A DNA stretch of 42,337 nt. Origin: Bacteroidales bacterium. Its GTDB lineage: Bacteria; Bacteroidota; Bacteroidia; Bacteroidales; Marinilabiliaceae. The stretch spans positions 1 through 42,337 of the forward strand of contig JAKSLC010000007.1 of NCBI GenBank assembly GCA_024401415.1, in the 5' to 3' direction. Made by a program: the position numbers and the translations under genes. Numbering within the stretch: the first letter of the stretch is position 1; each line of letters begins with the position of its first letter. Shown here one piece after another: positions 27,467 to 36,203 of the stretch. Below the pieces are notes generated by a model. The model was not told the DNA's origin, did no database searches, and saw only the letters and a list, made by a program, of their open reading frames with translations.

Positions 27467-27477
27467 TTACCTAAAGT

Positions 27478-28569
27478 ATGAATAGTTTTGGTTTATATAT
27501 ACATGTGCCTTTTTGTAGAACCAAATGTAGTTATTGCGGATTCTATAGAGTGACGGATATAAAGTTGCGGAAGAAGTATATTGAAAATGTTATAAGGGAG
27601 TTGATTGAAAAATCAGGCGATTTTTCTAAAATGAGTCTAAGGTCTATATATGTGGGCGGAGGTACACCATCAGTATTGAAAGCTGATGAGTTGAAGTATA
27701 TAATAGATGAGGGAGTAAAAAATAAGTGGAGTTTGGATAGTGTTGAGGAATTTACTGTCGAGGTTAATCCTGATGATGTGTCAATAGAATATTTGAGAGA
27801 ATTAAAGAATGTTGGAGTTAATAGAATTAGTATGGGTGTTCAATGTCTCGAAGATTCTATACTTAAGACTATTAATAGAAGACATACTAGCGAATTGGCT
27901 CGCTCTGCGGTTAAGTTGATAAAGAAAGAATTTGGTAATGTAAGTCTTGATTATATATTCGGATTACCTGACCAGACAGTCGAGATAGTAAAAAGAGATA
28001 TAGAAGAGATGCTCAATATGGGTGTGCAACATCTCTCCGTGTATGCTCTCTCAATAGAAGAGGGTTCAATACTGGAAAGACAGGTAGATAAGGGTATTGT
28101 CTCGTTGCCTGATGAAGAAGAGGTGCTTGCTCAGTATGATGTAATAACAGAGTTAATGTCACAATATGGATGGCGTCATTACGAGGTGAGTAATTATGCT
28201 TGTGCTGATAAATATCTTGCTTTGCATAACTCAAGCTATTGGGTCAAAATGCCGTATATGGGAGTTGGACCCGCTGCTTCGTCATATGATGGTAATATAA
28301 GAAGATGGACTAACGCAGAAAATGTAAAAGCTTACTCAGAGGGTAAGTATGAAGTAGAAGAAGATATACTTAGTGCGGAGGATCTGTTGAATGAAAGAAT
28401 AATGTTAGGTCTGAGAACAGATAAAGGAGTAGATATATCTCAGTTGGATTATAATACGCAAGAGAGGTTCAGAAGTAATAACGAACTAGTAGCTGAAGGT
28501 AGTATTTATAGAATCCCAGAGAATAAATGGATGGTATATAACAGAATTGTAAGCTCACTTTTTGTGTAG
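27478..28569 (+). CDS. hemW: Heme chaperone HemW (radical SAM, HemN-like)
   Basis: A 363-residue radical-SAM protein with the cluster motif CRTKCSYC at residues about 13-20 (CxxxCxxC), an N-terminal IHVPFC entry, the GGGTPS SAM-binding loop, and the HemW/HemN-like YVEVNPDD-type strand (here TVEVNPDD). The single-Cys form CxYC and the shorter length separate HemW, a heme-transfer chaperone, from the true coproporphyrinogen dehydrogenase HemN, which has CxxxCxYCxC. It is the first gene right of the predicted origin and starts 12 nt after the parS-like site. Its last 15 nt overlap the convergent membrane-protein gene. Confidence 0.92.
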   Translation: MNSFGLYIHVPFCRTKCSYCGFYRVTDIKLRKKYIENVIRELIEKSGDFSKMSLRSIYVGGGTPSVLKADELKYIIDEGVKNKWSLDSVEEFTVEVNPDDVSIEYLRELKNVGVNRISMGVQCLEDSILKTINRRHTSELARSAVKLIKKEFGNVSLDYIFGLPDQTVEIVKRDIEEMLNMGVQHLSVYALSIEEGSILERQVDKGIVSLPDEEEVLAQYDVITELMSQYGWRHYEVSNYACADKYLALHNSSYWVKMPYMGVGPAASSYDGNIRRWTNAENVKAYSEGKYEVEEDILSAEDLLNERIMLGLRTDKGVDISQLDYNTQERFRSNNELVAEGSIYRIPENKWMVYNRIVSSLFV

Positions 28570-29439
28570 ATATGTTGTGATTGTTTTGTATGAAAAGTAA
28601 GATAGCGATACTAGAACAACATTGAGTAACCACATGATAATAACGGCTGATATAGCTATAGATGAGTCGGCCGATTTGAAAAATATGATACTTATTACTC
28701 CCGTGCGTACAGCCATGTTAGATATCCCATTAGAAAGAGGAATAAGTGTTATTACAAAGTAGTATGAACAGGTAAGACACCATAGCTGATATGGTGTAAT
28801 GTCTGGTAACAGACAGTGTAATAGTATGAAGAATTGAAAGAAGAAAAACAGTGTTTTGACTGCTGTAAATAAGAATGCCGGTATTATCCTTTTTAGTTTT
28901 ATGTCATCAGTCCATTTATTCTTAAATAATGAGAGTATGAACAGAATGAATGGTAATGTTATAAAGATAAGTAGTGCTCCTTCAATGTCTACTATCTTCA
29001 ATGGATCAGTATAGTCTAATGCCAAAAACGGCATGGCTACCAAGGGTATGGTAATTGTGTTGAGTATGCTTATGATGACACTGTCTGTAAGTATGGTTTT
29101 GTTTGATTTTCTTGTTTCGTTAGTGTTAATCCTTGCTACGTGTTCCCCTATTCCAAGTACGGAGAAGTTGCTGTAAGTTATAGATGTTATTACAGTCTTA
29201 ATGTGTGGTAGTAAATTTTTGTTGTCTGTGTCACCTATCATGCATTTCCATCGTATCGCATCTATCATAATGCCTGTAATGGTTAGCAATAATAAAATCG
29301 GTACAACGTATGGCTGAGTAGAAAAAAGATTTGTTATGCTGGTTAAGATAATTTGCCAGTCTGTATAGAGCTTGTATGTTAGCCATAATACACTGGCTAT
29401 TACCACTAGCGTGGTCAGATATTTCCAAGATCTTCTCAT
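28555..29439 (-). CDS. Lysylphosphatidylglycerol synthase-type membrane protein (UPF0104)
   Basis: A 294-residue polytopic membrane protein with about 8 hydrophobic segments. It matches the LPG_synthase_TM (UPF0104/AglD-like) pattern: an early TM pair, a conserved internal region GIGEHVARI after a short loop, and a late IPLSNGISNMAVRTG motif. Only the flippase-like membrane domain is present, with no aminoacyl-transfer domain, so it is not itself an MprF synthase; the transported lipid is unknown. The start at 29439 (MRRSWKYLTT) was chosen over upstream alternatives because a longer form would overlap ksgA and cross a promoter. It diverges from ksgA and overlaps the hemW 3' end. Confidence 0.85.
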   Translation of the reverse strand: MRRSWKYLTTLVVIASVLWLTYKLYTDWQIILTSITNLFSTQPYVVPILLLLTITGIMIDAIRWKCMIGDTDNKNLLPHIKTVITSITYSNFSVLGIGEHVARINTNETRKSNKTILTDSVIISILNTITIPLVAMPFLALDYTDPLKIVDIEGALLIFITLPFILFILSLFKNKWTDDIKLKRIIPAFLFTAVKTLFFFFQFFILLHCLLPDITPYQLWCLTCSYYFVITLIPLSNGISNMAVRTGVISIIFFKSADSSIAISAVIIMWLLNVVLVSLSYFSYKTITTYLHKK

Positions 29440-29454
29440 ATTCAAAAAAGTAGT

Positions 29455-29475
29455 TACTTTTGTACTGCAAATATA
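29455..29475. promoter_or_regulatory. Divergent -7 boxes between the membrane-protein gene and ksgA
   Basis: The plus strand has TACTTTTG at 29455-29462, 19 nt before the ksgA ATG. The minus strand has TATATTTG at 29475-29468, 28 nt before the membrane-protein ATG. The two overlap back to back in a 42-nt intergenic region, so the genes probably compete for polymerase. Confidence 0.55.
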
Positions 29476-29481
29476 TAGTTT

Positions 29482-30279
29482 ATGAATCAAGTAAGAGCAA
29501 AGAAAAACCTAGGTCAACACTTTTTGACCGACTTATCCATAGCTCGTAAGATATGTGATGCTTATAATGAGACTCAGAAAGGTAAGGTTAATACCATTGA
29601 GATTGGACCAGGTATGGGTGTTCTGTCGCAGTATTTATTTCAGAGAGAAGACCTAAGATTTAAGTTGATAGAGATAGATGGGGAGTCGGTAGAGTATCTC
29701 AAGGAGCACTTTGAGATAGCAGAAGGAGACCTATTGTCGGCTGACTTTTTGAGACTTGATTTAAAGAAAGTATTTGGAGGAGAGAAATTTGGAGTAATAG
29801 GAAACTTTCCATACAATATCAGTTCGCAGATATTCTTCCATATATTAGAAGAAAAAGATCTGGTACCAGAAGTAGTATGTATGCTTCAGAGAGAAGTAGC
29901 ACGACGTTTAGCATCAGGTCCGGGCAATAAAGACTATGGAATACTCAGTGTATTTCTGCAAGCATATTACGATATAGAATACCTTTTTACAGTAGATGAA
30001 AACGTATTCAATCCACCACCTAAAGTCAAGAGTGGTGTTATAAGACTCAAGAGAAACAATGTAGAGAAGTTAGATTGTGATGAAAAGTTATTTAGGCAAG
30101 TAGTAAAAACCACATTCAACCAGAGAAGAAAGACGATATGGAATTCGATAAGAGGGATAGATTTTGACCATGAAGGTATAAGAGAGCATGAATTTATGAA
30201 GAAGAGACCAGAGCAATTGAGTGTACAAGAGTTTATAGAGTTGACCAATATTGTAGACAGATTAAGAAACAAAGAGTAA
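29482..30279 (+). CDS. ksgA: 16S rRNA (adenine1518/1519-N6)-dimethyltransferase
   Basis: KsgA (RsmA) dimethylates A1518 and A1519 in the 16S rRNA hairpin near the 3' end, a late checkpoint of 30S assembly. The 265-residue protein starts with the family NLGQHFLTD motif. It has the SAM loop EIGPGMGVLSQYL, the acidic LIEIDGES, and the catalytic NFPYNISSQIF (NxPY) motif, with the C-terminal KTTFNQRRKTIWN region. The 12-nt distance from the predicted transcription start makes a very short leader. A clear terminator follows. Confidence 0.98.
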   Translation: MNQVRAKKNLGQHFLTDLSIARKICDAYNETQKGKVNTIEIGPGMGVLSQYLFQREDLRFKLIEIDGESVEYLKEHFEIAEGDLLSADFLRLDLKKVFGGEKFGVIGNFPYNISSQIFFHILEEKDLVPEVVCMLQREVARRLASGPGNKDYGILSVFLQAYYDIEYLFTVDENVFNPPPKVKSGVIRLKRNNVEKLDCDEKLFRQVVKTTFNQRRKTIWNSIRGIDFDHEGIREHEFMKKRPEQLSVQEFIELTNIVDRLRNKE

Positions 30280-30282
30280 TAA

Positions 30283-30307
30283 AAAAGGCACCTTCATGGT
30301 GCCTTTT
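30283..30307 (+). terminator. Rho-independent terminator of ksgA
   Basis: AAAAGGCACC, loop TTCAT, GGTGCCTTTT: a 10-bp perfect stem directly after the ksgA stop, ending in T residues. Confidence 0.9.
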
Positions 30308-30563
30308 GTTATAGATAGTCATTACAAAGTTCCTCGAATATAAGAGGTATAAATGCGTAAGTATTATCAGTTCTACCCATTCGGACAGCTATGACATTTT
30401 TGTGATACCTGTAGCAATTTCGATTATCAGGCCAAGAACTGCGGTAGTAAAGCTATTGTAATCATGGACCTTTCCAGGGTTGTAAGTGTCAAGTCAGTCT
30501 CTAGTATAAGAGCAGTACCTTGTTGCTCGCAGTTTTTTTATATTATGAAGTTATAGAACCAAC
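30308..30563 (-). other. 256-nt interval with a short coding-like minus-strand stretch
   Basis: No annotated gene. On the minus strand, one frame is open from 30452 to a TAA at 30309 (47 codons), reading ...HKNVIAVRMGRTDNTY...; its only ATG would give 23 residues. A second frame upstream is also open over about 40 codons. This could be a decayed gene or chance. A small hairpin (GAGCA...TGCTC near 30511-30530) followed by seven T on the plus strand may be a weak second terminator. Confidence 0.3.
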
Positions 30564-31295
30564 TTATTTATTCTTGATTATAGCTATAGTGCCATACATA
30601 TCAGGTAGGGATATGAAAGACTCTGGTATAGAAAGCAAGAATCGGTTGACTGCCATTTCCACTGTTTCCCAGTTATGATTATAATCGTGGATAAAAATTA
30701 TTCCAGACGGTACGAGGTTCTTATATATATGAGAAAGAGCAGCAGAAACATCATCCTGTTCTACGCAATCAATCCAAGCAGAAGCGATAGTACCCTTGTA
30801 GTAAGTAATCTGTTCAGATATCTTACCTTGGAATATGGTCAGCTTATCAGGGGTTATAGTAGATTTATCTAAATCCTCCCTAGTGATATTATTAAGATGG
30901 ATATCCTGTTCAGAAACCTCGCCCTGACAATTCTCCTTAGTAATATGAATATCCTTTTTTGACAGAGGGTCGACAACAACTATATGGCGTTCGGGATTGA
31001 TATAATGAGCAAGCTTAATAAAATTCAGTTCCTCCACCCCAGCAAATAGAACATCACCAGAAATCATCTGTTCATCCAGCTGATTCTGAAGCATCCAGTA
31101 GCAATAGAGGCGGTTCTTATCCTTAATATCAGACTCAGCCTTAAGAATCTGCCTATTGATAAGCTTCTTATTCTTCAGTTCAAGCCAACGATGAGGTTTA
31201 TAGAGGTGGAAAGTCCATCCTCCCCAGAAATAAGAGAAGATAACCCAAGCGATGATATTAAGGATTACAATATTAAGGATAGAAATAGTTGACAT
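30564..31295 (-). CDS. Membrane-anchored class I methyltransferase-like protein
   Basis: A 243-residue protein with one N-terminal membrane segment (residues about 5-27) and a Rossmann-like domain. IVVVDPL looks like the acidic end of a SAM-binding strand, and the C-terminal SGIIFIHDYNHNWETVEMAV is like TylF/Methyltransf_24 O-methyltransferases, where the Asp of HDY helps bind metal. The glycine-rich SAM loop is weak (VLFAGVEELNFI in place of GxxxG), so activity is uncertain. It begins 6 nt after the ABC ATPase gene and is surely co-transcribed with it. The substrate is unknown. Confidence 0.55.
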   Translation of the reverse strand: MSTISILNIVILNIIAWVIFSYFWGGWTFHLYKPHRWLELKNKKLINRQILKAESDIKDKNRLYCYWMLQNQLDEQMISGDVLFAGVEELNFIKLAHYINPERHIVVVDPLSKKDIHITKENCQGEVSEQDIHLNNITREDLDKSTITPDKLTIFQGKISEQITYYKGTIASAWIDCVEQDDVSAALSHIYKNLVPSGIIFIHDYNHNWETVEMAVNRFLLSIPESFISLPDMYGTIAIIKNK

Positions 31296-31301
31296 AAGCG
31301 C

Positions 31302-32747
31302 TTAGTCCCTGTTCTTGATTAACGTTTTACGGTTCTTCACTACAGAAGGAATTTCATTCTGATAGTGAGTCACATATATAAGTGTAGGTTTAAGTTGCTC
31401 GCAATATTTTTCTATAGTACACTTAACGAGCTGCTTCTTCTCCTGGTCGAGACCATGAAGAGGTTCATCCAAGATAAGAAGGTCAGGAGTCTTAACGAAC
31501 ACGCGGCACAAGAGGATGAGGCGCTGTTCGCCGTAAGATATTTTTAGAAAAGACTTTTCGGCCAGATGGTCGGCGTGGAAAGTTTTCATCCACTCCATAG
31601 CTTTAGACCTTTCCTCTGGAGAAGGCTTTAAGAATAGACCAACAGTATCCTTGAAACCAGTTGCCACTACATCGAGGCAAGATATATTCTCGCGGTAGTA
31701 GGTATGCATATCAGGAGTGAGGTATCCGATATGTTTTTTGATATCCCATATACTCTCGCCAGTACCACGTTTACGGTCGAAGAGAGTAATATCATTAGCA
31801 TAAGACTGAGGGTTATCACCAGAAACCAAGCTGAGGAGAGTAGACTTACCGCAACCATTTTCGCCGAGGAGAGCCCAAGTCTCGCCCTTAGCTACGACCC
31901 AATCAACATCCTTAAGGATAGCATGGTTATAATAGCGGATATTAATCTTATTCATCTCGATAGCATTCTTATAATCTGTACTACCTAGAGAAATATCAGC
32001 TGGCAATAGAACGTCATCGGTAGTAATATTTCTGAAGAGAGAATCCTGAAGATTCTGGTCAGCCAGAAAGTCAGAGCCAGTAGGAGTACCAAGGCACATA
32101 AGGTCCTTCATCATCACTACCCTATCCGTCCAAGAAGGGATATCCTTGACATTACACAATACGAGGACAATAGGGATTTTCTGAGACGAGATAATACTAT
32201 AAAGCAAATCATTCACGATAACACGAGACTCAGCGTCGAGACCTATATAAGGGTTATCGATGATGATAGCCTTAGGGCACTTAAGGAGGCATCGTACGAT
32301 TAGGAGTTTACGAAGTTCTCCAGAAGAAATCTGGATGATATGCTTAGGCAAGATATGTTCGATATTAAGAGAGCGGATGAGATCCATATTAGCCTCTACC
32401 CTAGTCTGACCCAAGATATCAGCTACTATAGGGCAATCTTCATTCTCTGTAGCGTTCCAGCGTTTTTGGTAATATGAATCAGGAGAATCAGTCAATCTAT
32501 TAATATCGCGAAAAGATATATAACCTATTTGAGGAGAGAACAGTTTACGGCCATCCACTTGCAGTTCCACCCTACCCTCATTAAGGGCCACGTTATTAGC
32601 AACAGCATCTATGAGACGGCTTTTACCCGATCCATTTGGTCCGATGACAGCCAAAGAAGAAAAAGAATCAATATTGATATTAACCGAACTATCTAGCTGC
32701 AGTTCCGGATTACGTGTCGATACGTTGGTGTATATGAAACTTGCCAT
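31302..32747 (-). CDS. Tandem ABC ATPase, ModF-like
   Basis: A 481-residue soluble protein with two ABC domains and no membrane segment. First domain: Walker A GPNGSGKS, signature SSGELRKL. Second: Walker A GENGCGKST, signature SYGEQRLI, Walker B DLLILDEP. The signature is non-canonical in both halves. This layout is that of ModF/PhrA-like proteins, which are not part of a transporter and whose role is poorly understood. No mod transport genes are nearby. The ATG at 32747 diverges from ribF across a region of about 70 nt. The linked methyltransferase-like gene suggests a two-gene unit; the function is open. Confidence 0.85.
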   Translation of the reverse strand: MASFIYTNVSTRNPELQLDSSVNINIDSFSSLAVIGPNGSGKSRLIDAVANNVALNEGRVELQVDGRKLFSPQIGYISFRDINRLTDSPDSYYQKRWNATENEDCPIVADILGQTRVEANMDLIRSLNIEHILPKHIIQISSGELRKLLIVRCLLKCPKAIIIDNPYIGLDAESRVIVNDLLYSIISSQKIPIVLVLCNVKDIPSWTDRVVMMKDLMCLGTPTGSDFLADQNLQDSLFRNITTDDVLLPADISLGSTDYKNAIEMNKINIRYYNHAILKDVDWVVAKGETWALLGENGCGKSTLLSLVSGDNPQSYANDITLFDRKRGTGESIWDIKKHIGYLTPDMHTYYRENISCLDVVATGFKDTVGLFLKPSPEERSKAMEWMKTFHADHLAEKSFLKISYGEQRLILLCRVFVKTPDLLILDEPLHGLDQEKKQLVKCTIEKYCEQLKPTLIYVTHYQNEIPSVVKNRKTLIKNRD

Positions 32748-32786
32748 AAAAAAGAAAAAATGTCTGTGTCAGACAAAGTAAAATTG

Positions 32787-32794
32787 TACTTTTG
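32787..32794 (+). promoter_or_regulatory. -7 box of ribF
   Basis: TACTTTTG is an exact TAnnTTTG match. It includes a TTG in frame with ribF at 32792, which therefore cannot be the translation start because transcription begins downstream. Confidence 0.65.
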
Positions 32795-32818
32795 CGCAAA
32801 ATTAAAGAAAAAAGAGAT

Positions 32819-33757
32819 TTGGTAGTACATTACGGCATAGAGAGCTATAAAGATACGAATCCCACGTATGTTACTATGGGTATGTTTGATGGTGTTCATA
32901 TAGGCCATCAAGCATTAATTAAACATGTCGTAAATGCTTCACATGAAGCTGGTCTACAAAATGTAGTAATTAGTTTTTGGCCACACCCTAAGAAGGTTTT
33001 GAATAAAGATGCTAAAATTCAACTGCTAACAACTATTGATGAAAAAATTAGCAAATTGGAGACGTTGGGTGTTGATCATCTGCTTTTGTTGAATTTTGAT
33101 GCCGAATTAGCTAAAAAATCTGCTGAGCAATTTGCTATGGAATACTTCAAAGGAATATTGAATGCTCAACGAGTTATCTTAGGATACAACCACAGATTCG
33201 GAAGTGATCATTTATCAAGTGAGGAATGTGTTAATACTGTTAAGAGGTTAAGTATTGATACAGAGGTATTTTATAGATGCTGGGCTGGAGATGGTCTAGA
33301 CGTGAGTTCTTCAGAAGTAAGAAAGGCATTAACTGTAGGCGATGTAGGCAAAGCAAACTTGATTCTTGGTAGAGAATATAGCTTGAGCGGTAAGGTTGAA
33401 CATGGAATGAAACTTGGAAGAGAGCTAGGATACCCTACTGCTAATATATCTGATATTGGTGAAGATAAAATGCTACCAAATAATGGAGTCTATGCTGTAA
33501 AAGTAGATTTGGTAGAAAAACGTAACATAAAAACATTCAATGGCGTATTAAACATTGGTATCAAGCCTACAATAGGAAAATGCGAAAAAACTATAGAGGT
33601 TTTTCTTTTGAATTTTTCAGGTGACTTGTACAATAGGAGTTTATCAATACGATTTGTAGCAAAATTACGTGATGAGTTTAGATTCGATAGTCTAGACTTA
33701 TTAAAGAAGCAGATAGCTACCGATGTTGATGGTGCCATACAGTTGTTGTGCAAATAA
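32819..33757 (+). CDS. ribF: Bifunctional riboflavin kinase / FMN adenylyltransferase
   Basis: RibF makes FMN from riboflavin and then FAD. The N-terminal nucleotidyltransferase has MGMFDGVHIGH (family GxFDGxHxGH) and the middle motif GYNHRFGSD; the C-terminal flavokinase has ELGYPTANIS and NGVYAVKV. The start is unusual: no ATG lies before the first motif. TTG at 32819 (then VVHYGIESY) fits the family N-terminus and lies about 20 nt downstream of the predicted transcription start; a TTG at 32792 is inside the -7 box. Length from 32819 is 312 residues, normal for the family. The upstream region is shared with the divergent ABC ATPase gene. Confidence 0.94.
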   Translation: MVVHYGIESYKDTNPTYVTMGMFDGVHIGHQALIKHVVNASHEAGLQNVVISFWPHPKKVLNKDAKIQLLTTIDEKISKLETLGVDHLLLLNFDAELAKKSAEQFAMEYFKGILNAQRVILGYNHRFGSDHLSSEECVNTVKRLSIDTEVFYRCWAGDGLDVSSSEVRKALTVGDVGKANLILGREYSLSGKVEHGMKLGRELGYPTANISDIGEDKMLPNNGVYAVKVDLVEKRNIKTFNGVLNIGIKPTIGKCEKTIEVFLLNFSGDLYNRSLSIRFVAKLRDEFRFDSLDLLKKQIATDVDGAIQLLCK

Positions 33758-33787
33758 AAAGTACAACGAAAAATTATTGTTTAGTAA

Positions 33788-33818
33788 TTGGTATATGTTA
33801 CTAAATAATTTAACTTTG
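33788..33818 (+). promoter_or_regulatory. Promoter of the chemosensory operon
   Basis: TAACTTTG at 33811-33818 is an exact TAnnTTTG box, with TTG at 33788-33790 about 20 nt upstream as a partial -33 element. It precedes the YfiR-like gene by about 80 nt and is the only clear promoter seen before the run of genes ending past 42.3 kb. Confidence 0.6.
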
Positions 33819-33898
33819 GCACTAACTATCGTATTCTTTGTTCTTTTTCGAGAATATGATAAATCAATGTTATCGTATTTTTAAGGGTATAGTGTTAT

Positions 33899-34411
33899 AT
33901 GAAAAAATTTGCATTAATAGCTGTTTTGTTGTTGCTACCTCTGTGTATGCAAGCTCAAGTTGTTCAAAAAGCAAAGGCCATGCTGACTTTGAGTTTTATT
34001 CGTCATATAGGATGGGCTGACGAAGTTAGGCAGGGTGATTTTGTTATAGGCGTAGTTAAGGAGCGAGAGATGGTATCTTGGTTGGAAAAACTTTCTGCAG
34101 GAAAGAAGTTTGGATATCAGGATATTGTGGTGAAAGAGTTCAAGAATGTTGATGAACTTGAAGATTGTCAAGTGGTTTTTATTGGAGCCGCAGGTAATTA
34201 TAACAAGAATCATGAAACTATTTTGAATAAAGTTGGTAAGAATACTTTGATAATATCCGAAAGTGAAGGGGCTACTAATAAAGGGTCTATGATTAACTTT
34301 GTTGTTCGCGATGATATTTTAAAGTTTGAGTTGCATAAGAAAAATGCAGCAATATCAGGTGTACAATTCAGTACCAAACTTGCGGATATGAAGGGTGCAA
34401 TTAATTTGTAA
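33899..34411 (+). CDS. YfiR/DUF4154-family periplasmic protein
   Basis: A 170-residue secreted protein: signal peptide MKKFALIAVLLLLPLCMQAQ, then a DUF4154 (YfiR) domain with the usual pattern: an early helix ending FIRHIGW, a strand FVIGVV, the VVFIGAAG and NTLIISES strands, and a late INFVVRDDILKFELHKKNAA motif. In Pseudomonas YfiR is a periplasmic regulator of a diguanylate cyclase; DUF4154 proteins elsewhere often accompany sensor kinases or receptors. Here it lies 30 nt upstream of the MCP and is probably its periplasmic partner; no GGDEF protein is in the window. Role inferred from position. Confidence 0.8.
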   Translation: MKKFALIAVLLLLPLCMQAQVVQKAKAMLTLSFIRHIGWADEVRQGDFVIGVVKEREMVSWLEKLSAGKKFGYQDIVVKEFKNVDELEDCQVVFIGAAGNYNKNHETILNKVGKNTLIISESEGATNKGSMINFVVRDDILKFELHKKNAAISGVQFSTKLADMKGAINL

Positions 34412-34441
34412 TAGATACATTTACTATACATACGATAGACA

Positions 34442-36193
34442 ATGAATTTTTTGGAGAATTTGAAGCTTAATATTGCTCAAAAGCTCGTAGGTGGCTTCGG
34501 TGCAATATTTGTTTTTATCATCATCAATGCTGTGATGACTGTTGGTATCCACATGTATACCCTATCATTGCAAAACATGGAGACTGACGAGTATTTGCCT
34601 GTAAAGAATAGATTGGGCAATATGATGACTCAAATTTCTGATTCAAGATGGTTGGCTCTTAACTGGGTAGCTATAGACCACCAACCAAGTTCACCAGAGA
34701 AGGATAAGTTATTTCAAATCGTTAATACAGATTTCGATGAGAATCTCTCAAAAGTAAAAGAAATTACTACTAATTGGGATGCTGCTTTCGTCGATACTCT
34801 AGGTCTGGTTGATGCTCGTGTACGTGAGTATTTCGAAATTCAAAGCGAAATCATGACTTCGTTGGATTCTTTTGATGCTTACGAGGATCAGATGATTTAT
34901 ATGACTTTAGAGGAAAAAGTATTGGGCGATGGTGATGTAGCAATTATCGAAAAAGAGCTCGAAGGTTATATGCAGGCTCTTATTAAGATTTGCGACGTTA
35001 AGTGTGAAGATATAAAGAGTACTATTTCAACTTGGAATACAATTCAGTTGATATTCGTGATTATCATGTCTTTGTTGGTAATTGTAGTATCAGTAGGTGT
35101 TGGATATATACTCTATCAAACTATCGTAGTTCCTTTGAAGAAGGGTGTTGAATTTGCTAAGGCTATCGGTAATGGCGACTTGACAGCTACTATTGAAGTT
35201 AAGTCCGACGATGAAATCGGTCAGTTGTCTAAGGCTCTTATCGATATGGCTTCTAATCTCAAGAATATCGTTGTTTCTATCGAGCAGAACGCTAATGACC
35301 TCGTCGATTCAGGTGAATCTTTGAAGAGTAGTTCTCTTAAGTTGAGCAAGGGTGCCAGCGAACAGGCAGCTAGTGCTGAGGAGGTATCTACTGCTATTGA
35401 AGAGATGGTTGCTAATATCGATCAGAATACTGAAAACGCTATCGCAACTGAGAAGATTACTTCTTCAACTGCCGAGAATGTTACTTTGTCTAGCCAGTAT
35501 TCTAATGAGGCTGCAGAGGCAATGAGCATTATCAGCCAAAAGATTACAATCATTAGCGATATCGCATTCCAGACTAATATATTGGCTTTGAATGCTGCCG
35601 TTGAGGCCGTACGTGCTGGCGAGCATGGTAGAGGTTTCTCAGTAGTTGCTGCAGAGGTTAGAAAATTGGCTGAACGAAGCAAGCAAGCAGCTAATGAAAT
35701 AGTCGGACTCGTTAATAAGGGTATGAAGGTTTCTCAAATGGCTGGTGAAAAGGCTAAGCAGCTCGTGCCAGATATCGAGAAAACTACTGTACTCATCAAA
35801 GAGATTTCAGCCGCTTCTATTGAACAGAAGACAGGTGCTGAGCAGATTAATATGGCTATGCAGAACTTGAACGTTATTACTCAGGAGAATGCAAGCTCTT
35901 CTGATGAGTTGACAAATTCAAGTGTATTGTTGAGTCAGTTGGCTGATAACTTGAAGAATGCTGTCGGATTCTTTAAGTTGAATGAAAACGAAGAGAAGAA
36001 AGAAAATGTTGTAAATATTGACTTGTCAAGCGATGAGCCTAAACAAGTAAAATCAAACAAAGTAAATGTCGAGACTAAGACTGATGTAGAGGTTAAGAGT
36101 AATAACAACTCAGCTCAACATAAGACAGGTACTACTATAGATCTTGGTCACGCAGGTAAAGAGTTTGATATGAACGAGTATGAACGTTTCTAA
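34442..36193 (+). CDS. Methyl-accepting chemotaxis protein
   Basis: A 583-residue transmembrane chemoreceptor: TM1 at about 15-37, a periplasmic four-helix-bundle sensor domain (about 38-198), TM2 at about 200-223, HAMP (about 224-277, with the [12 protein letters not shown] start and [11 protein letters not shown]), and a long coiled-coil signalling domain whose tip reads [16 protein letters not shown] and [23 protein letters not shown]. The tip has VRAGE where ARAGE is usual. The C-terminus ends in EYERF, fitting the x-[FWYH]-x-x-[FWYH] tether that binds CheR or CheD in other receptors. It lies between the YfiR-like and STAS genes. The ligand cannot be told. Confidence 0.97.
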   Translation: MNFLENLKLNIAQKLVGGFGAIFVFIIINAVMTVGIHMYTLSLQNMETDEYLPVKNRLGNMMTQISDSRWLALNWVAIDHQPSSPEKDKLFQIVNTDFDENLSKVKEITTNWDAAFVDTLGLVDARVREYFEIQSEIMTSLDSFDAYEDQMIYMTLEEKVLGDGDVAIIEKELEGYMQALIKICDVKCEDIKSTISTWNTIQLIFVIIMSLLVIVVSVGVGYILYQTIVVPLKKGVEFAKAIGNGDLTATIEVKSDDEIGQLSKALIDMASNLKNIVVSIEQNANDLVDSGESLKSSSLKLSKGASEQAASAEEVSTAIEEMVANIDQNTENAIATEKITSSTAENVTLSSQYSNEAAEAMSIISQKITIISDIAFQTNILALNAAVEAVRAGEHGRGFSVVAAEVRKLAERSKQAANEIVGLVNKGMKVSQMAGEKAKQLVPDIEKTTVLIKEISAASIEQKTGAEQINMAMQNLNVITQENASSSDELTNSSVLLSQLADNLKNAVGFFKLNENEEKKENVVNIDLSSDEPKQVKSNKVNVETKTDVEVKSNNNSAQHKTGTTIDLGHAGKEFDMNEYERF

Positions 36194-36203
36194 TTAGACT
36201 ATT

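Larger units (their letters stand above)
26718..27477. other. Putative chromosomal replication origin (oriC)
   Basis: A 760-bp AT-rich gap without a gene. It divides a leftward-transcribed arm (20 of 21 genes minus) from a rightward one (13 of 16 plus). Nonamers close to the DnaA box TTATCCACA: TTATTCACT (26838-26846), TTATCAACA (26906-26914, followed by an inverted TGTTGA), TTATTGACA (27070-27078), TTTTCCACA (27116-27124), TTATTAACA (27389-27397) and its reverse complement TGTTAATAA (27414-27422). A very AT-rich stretch at about 27200-27420 holds a 17-bp direct repeat and could be the unwinding element. A parS-like site lies at the right edge. On the plus strand C exceeds G to the left and G exceeds C to the right, even across minus-strand genes. 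None of the DnaA boxes is a perfect consensus match. Confidence 0.75.

Noticed and set aside
26718..27477. A small gene or tRNA in the origin gap
   Set aside because: No frame of useful length, no tRNA-like cloverleaf and dense stop codons on both strands.
29440..29490. Longer N-terminus for the LPG-synthase-like protein
   Set aside because: It would overlap the ksgA start and cross both -7 boxes.
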